Positions 61,623 through 64,000 of a stretch of 64,000 nucleotides of DNA are shown here, piece after piece. The notes beneath the pieces were generated by a model. It was not told where the DNA came from. It was given only the letters and a program-made list of their open reading frames with translations, and searched no databases. Each line of letters starts with the position of its first letter. The first letter of the stretch is position 1. Where the stretch lies: NCBI RefSeq assembly GCF_027744825.2, contig NC_071351.1:18117001-18181000 (forward strand), read 5' to 3'. The translations under genes and the position numbers were made by a program. The stretch comes from Synchiropus splendidus (Eukaryota > Chordata > Actinopteri > Syngnathiformes > Callionymidae).

Positions 61623-64000
61623 GAACGCCAAACATAAAAGTGTTAATAACTTTGGAAAAACACTTCAGACAGTTTAGATTTGATGTGCAACTACTAGAAA
61701 GACCCTTTCTGCTATAGTGGGAGGTTAAAATTTCATGTTCTGAAGCTTCCCTGAAAAGTTATGGCACAATGCGTAAAAACGCTTTTCAGCCTGAGATAAG
61801 GTGGGTTTCGGAACGCCAAACATAAAAGTGTTGATAACTTTGGAAAAACACTTCAGACAGTTTAGATTTGATGTGCAACTACTAGAAAGACCCTTTCTGC
61901 TATAGTGGGAGGTTAAAATTTCATGTTCTGAAGCTTCCCTGAAAAGTTATGGCACAATGCACAAAAACGCTTTTCAGCCTGAGATAAGGTGGGTTTCGGA
62001 ACGCCAAACATAAAAGTGTTGATAACTTTCGAAAAACACTTCAGAGAGCTTAGATTTGATGTGCACCTACTAGAAAGACCCTTTCTGCTATAGTGGGAGG
62101 TTAAAATTTCATGTTCTGAAGCTTCCCTGAAAAGTTATGGCACAATGCGTAAAAACGCTTTTCAGCCTGAGATAAGGTGGGTTTCGGAACGCCAAACATA
62201 AAAGTGTTGATAACTTTGGAAAAACACTTCACACAGTTTAGATTTGATGTGCAACTACTAGAAATACCCTTTCTGCTATAGTGGGAGGTTAAAATTTCAT
62301 GTTCTGAAGCTTTCCTGAAAAGTTATGGCACAATGCACAAAAACGCTATTCAGCCTGAGATAAGGTGGGTTTCGGAACGCCAAACATAAAAGTGTTGATA
62401 ACTTTTGAAAAACACTTCAGACAGCTTAGATTTGATGTGCAACTACTAGAAAGACCCTTTCTGCTATAGTGGGAGGTTAAAATTTCATGTTCTGAAGCTT
62501 CCCTGAAAAGTTATGGCACAATGCACAAAAACGCTTTTCAGCCTGAGATAAGGTGGGTTTCGGAACGCCAAACATAAAAGTGTTGATAACTTTTGAAAAA
62601 CACTTCAGACAGCTTAGATTTGATGTGCAACTACTAGAAAGACCCTTTCTGCTATAGTGGGAGGTTAAAATTTCATGTTCTGAAGCTTCCCTGAAAAGTT
62701 ATGGCACAATGCACAAAAACGCTTTTCAGCCTGAGATAAGGTGGGTTTCGGAACGCCAAACATAAAAGTCTTGATAACTTTCGAAAAACACTTCAGACAG
62801 CTTAGATTTGATGTGCACCTACTAGAAAGACCCTTTCTGCTATAGTGGGAGGTTAAAATTTCATGTTCTGAAGCTTCCCTGAAAAGTTATGGCACAATGC
62901 GTAAAAACGCTTTTCAGCCTGAGATAAGGTGGGTTTCGGAACGCCAAACATAAAAGTGTTGATAACTTTGGAAAAACACTTCAGACAGTTTAGATTTGAT
63001 GTGCAACTACTAGAAAGACCCTTTCTGCTATAGTGGGAGGTTAAAATTTCATGTTCTGAAGCTTCCCTGAAAAGTTATGGCACAATGCACAAAAACGCTT
63101 TTCAGCCTGAGATAAGGTGGGTTTCGGAACGCCAAACATAAAAGTGTTGATAACTTTCGAAAAACACTTCAGACAGCTTAGATTTGATGTGCACCTACTA
63201 GAAAGACCCTTTCTGCTATAGTGGGAGGTTAAAATTTCATGTTCTGAAGCTTCCCTGAAAAGTTATGGCACAATGCGTAAAAACGCTTTTCAGCCTGAGA
63301 TAAGGTGGGTTTCGGAACGCCAAACATAAAAGTGTTGATAACTTTGGAAAAACACTTCAGACAGTTTAGATTTGATGTGCAACTACTAGAAAGACCCTTT
63401 CTGCTATAGTGGGAGGTTAAAATTTCATGTTCTGAAGCTTCCCTGAAAAGTTATGGCACAATGCACAAAAACGCTTTTCAGCCTGAGATAAGGTGGGTTT
63501 CGGAACGCCAAACATAAAAGTGTTAATAACTTTGGAAAAACACTTCAGACAGTTTAGATTTGATGTGCAACTACTAGAAAGACCCTTTCTGCTATAGTGG
63601 GAGGTTAAAATTTCATGTTCTGAAGCTTCCCTGAAAAGTTATGGCACAATGCACAAAAACGCTTTTCAGCCTGAGATAAGGTGGGTTTCGGAACGCCAAA
63701 CATAAAAGTGTTGATAACTTTGGAAAAACACTTCAGACAGTTTAGATTTGATGTGCAACTACTAGAAAGACCCTTTCTGCTATAGTGGGAGGTTAAAATT
63801 TCATGTTCTGAAGCTTCCCTGAAAAGTTATGGCACAATGCACAAAAACGCTTTTCAGCCTGAGATAAGGTGGGTTTCGGAACGCCAAACATAAAAGTGTT
63901 AATAACTTTGGAAAAACACTTCAGACAGTTTAGATTTGATGTGCAACTACTAGAAAGACCCTTTCTGCTATAGTGGGAGGTTAAAATTTCATGTTCTGAA
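61623..64000. repeat. Right-hand monomers, running off the window
   Basis: Twelve complete monomers and a 122-bp partial one (63,879-64,000). Subfamilies I, II, III and IV are all present. Private changes include TTCACACAG with GAAATACCC (about 62,230-62,270), GCTATTCAG (about 62,345) and AAAGTCTTG (about 62,766). The array clearly continues beyond the window. Confidence 0.85.

Larger units (their letters stand above)
1..64000. repeat. 188-bp satellite DNA array (338 full monomers plus a 122-bp partial)
   Basis: The landmark GAACGCC recurs at 1, 189, 377 and so on to 63,879, always in the same orientation. The distance 63,878 equals 338 x 188 plus two net 167-bp insertions, with four single-base indels (two +1, two -1) cancelling. 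Monomers differ mostly by point substitutions. No unrelated sequence separates them apart from two short retrotransposon fragments, and neither array edge is visible. GC is about 39% (74 of 188 bases counted in the copy at 189-376). Vertebrate centromeric or pericentromeric satellites commonly have monomers of this size, so a heterochromatic location is likely but inferred. I do not recognise the family by name. Confidence 0.98.

Noticed and set aside
1..64000. CRISPR-like array
   Set aside because: Repeats are 188 bp and directly adjacent with no unique spacers, and no cas-like gene is present.
1..64000. Telomeric or ribosomal intergenic origin
   Set aside because: No TTAGGG arrays and no rRNA-like sequence were seen anywhere in the window.
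1..64000. A novel defence, RNA or protein system hidden in the array
   Set aside because: Reading both strands shows only satellite and one LINE scar. Nothing supports an encoded system, so none is claimed.

Overview
The whole window is one uninterrupted tandem satellite-DNA array with no cellular gene. The monomer is 188 bp (about 39% GC, counted on one copy), always in the same orientation. From base 1 to 63,878 there are 338 complete monomers, followed by a 122-bp partial one. The arithmetic closes exactly once two 167-bp net insertions and four single-base indels are allowed for. Array edges are not in the window.

The only non-satellite sequence is a GC- and CpG-rich 171-bp segment present twice, at 16,518 and 19,129. 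It reads as the last 46 codons, stop and short repetitive 3' tail of a non-LTR retrotransposon (LINE) resembling the RTE/Rex3-type elements of bony fishes. This suggests a teleost or other aquatic vertebrate genome. The host call is an inference from my memory of that family, not from a search. A pericentromeric, centromeric or other heterochromatic location is likely for such an array but cannot be proven here.

Monomers fall into four main subfamilies, defined by linked variants at monomer positions 23, 32, 51 and 68, plus a GT/AC switch at 151-152. Layout: 1-4,324, scrambled older mixture; 4,325-14,852, two large units (26 and 30 monomers), the second carrying an internal 9-monomer duplication; 15,371-20,592, a 2,611-bp tandem duplication that carries the LINE fragment; 20,593-28,346, three related blocks at 13- and 17-monomer offsets; 28,347-34,925, the most heterogeneous stretch; 34,926-64,000, a recently reshuffled higher-order region with a triplicated 15-monomer block, a 7-monomer signature string, local 3- and 4-monomer duplications and a duplicated 12-monomer block.

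No genes work together here. The content of interest is the mode of array evolution: unequal exchange with mappable hybrid monomers, strict length conservation, and co-amplification of a transposon scar. All open reading frames (up to 95 codons) are chance by-products of the repeat. I found no evidence of a new protein- or RNA-encoded system.
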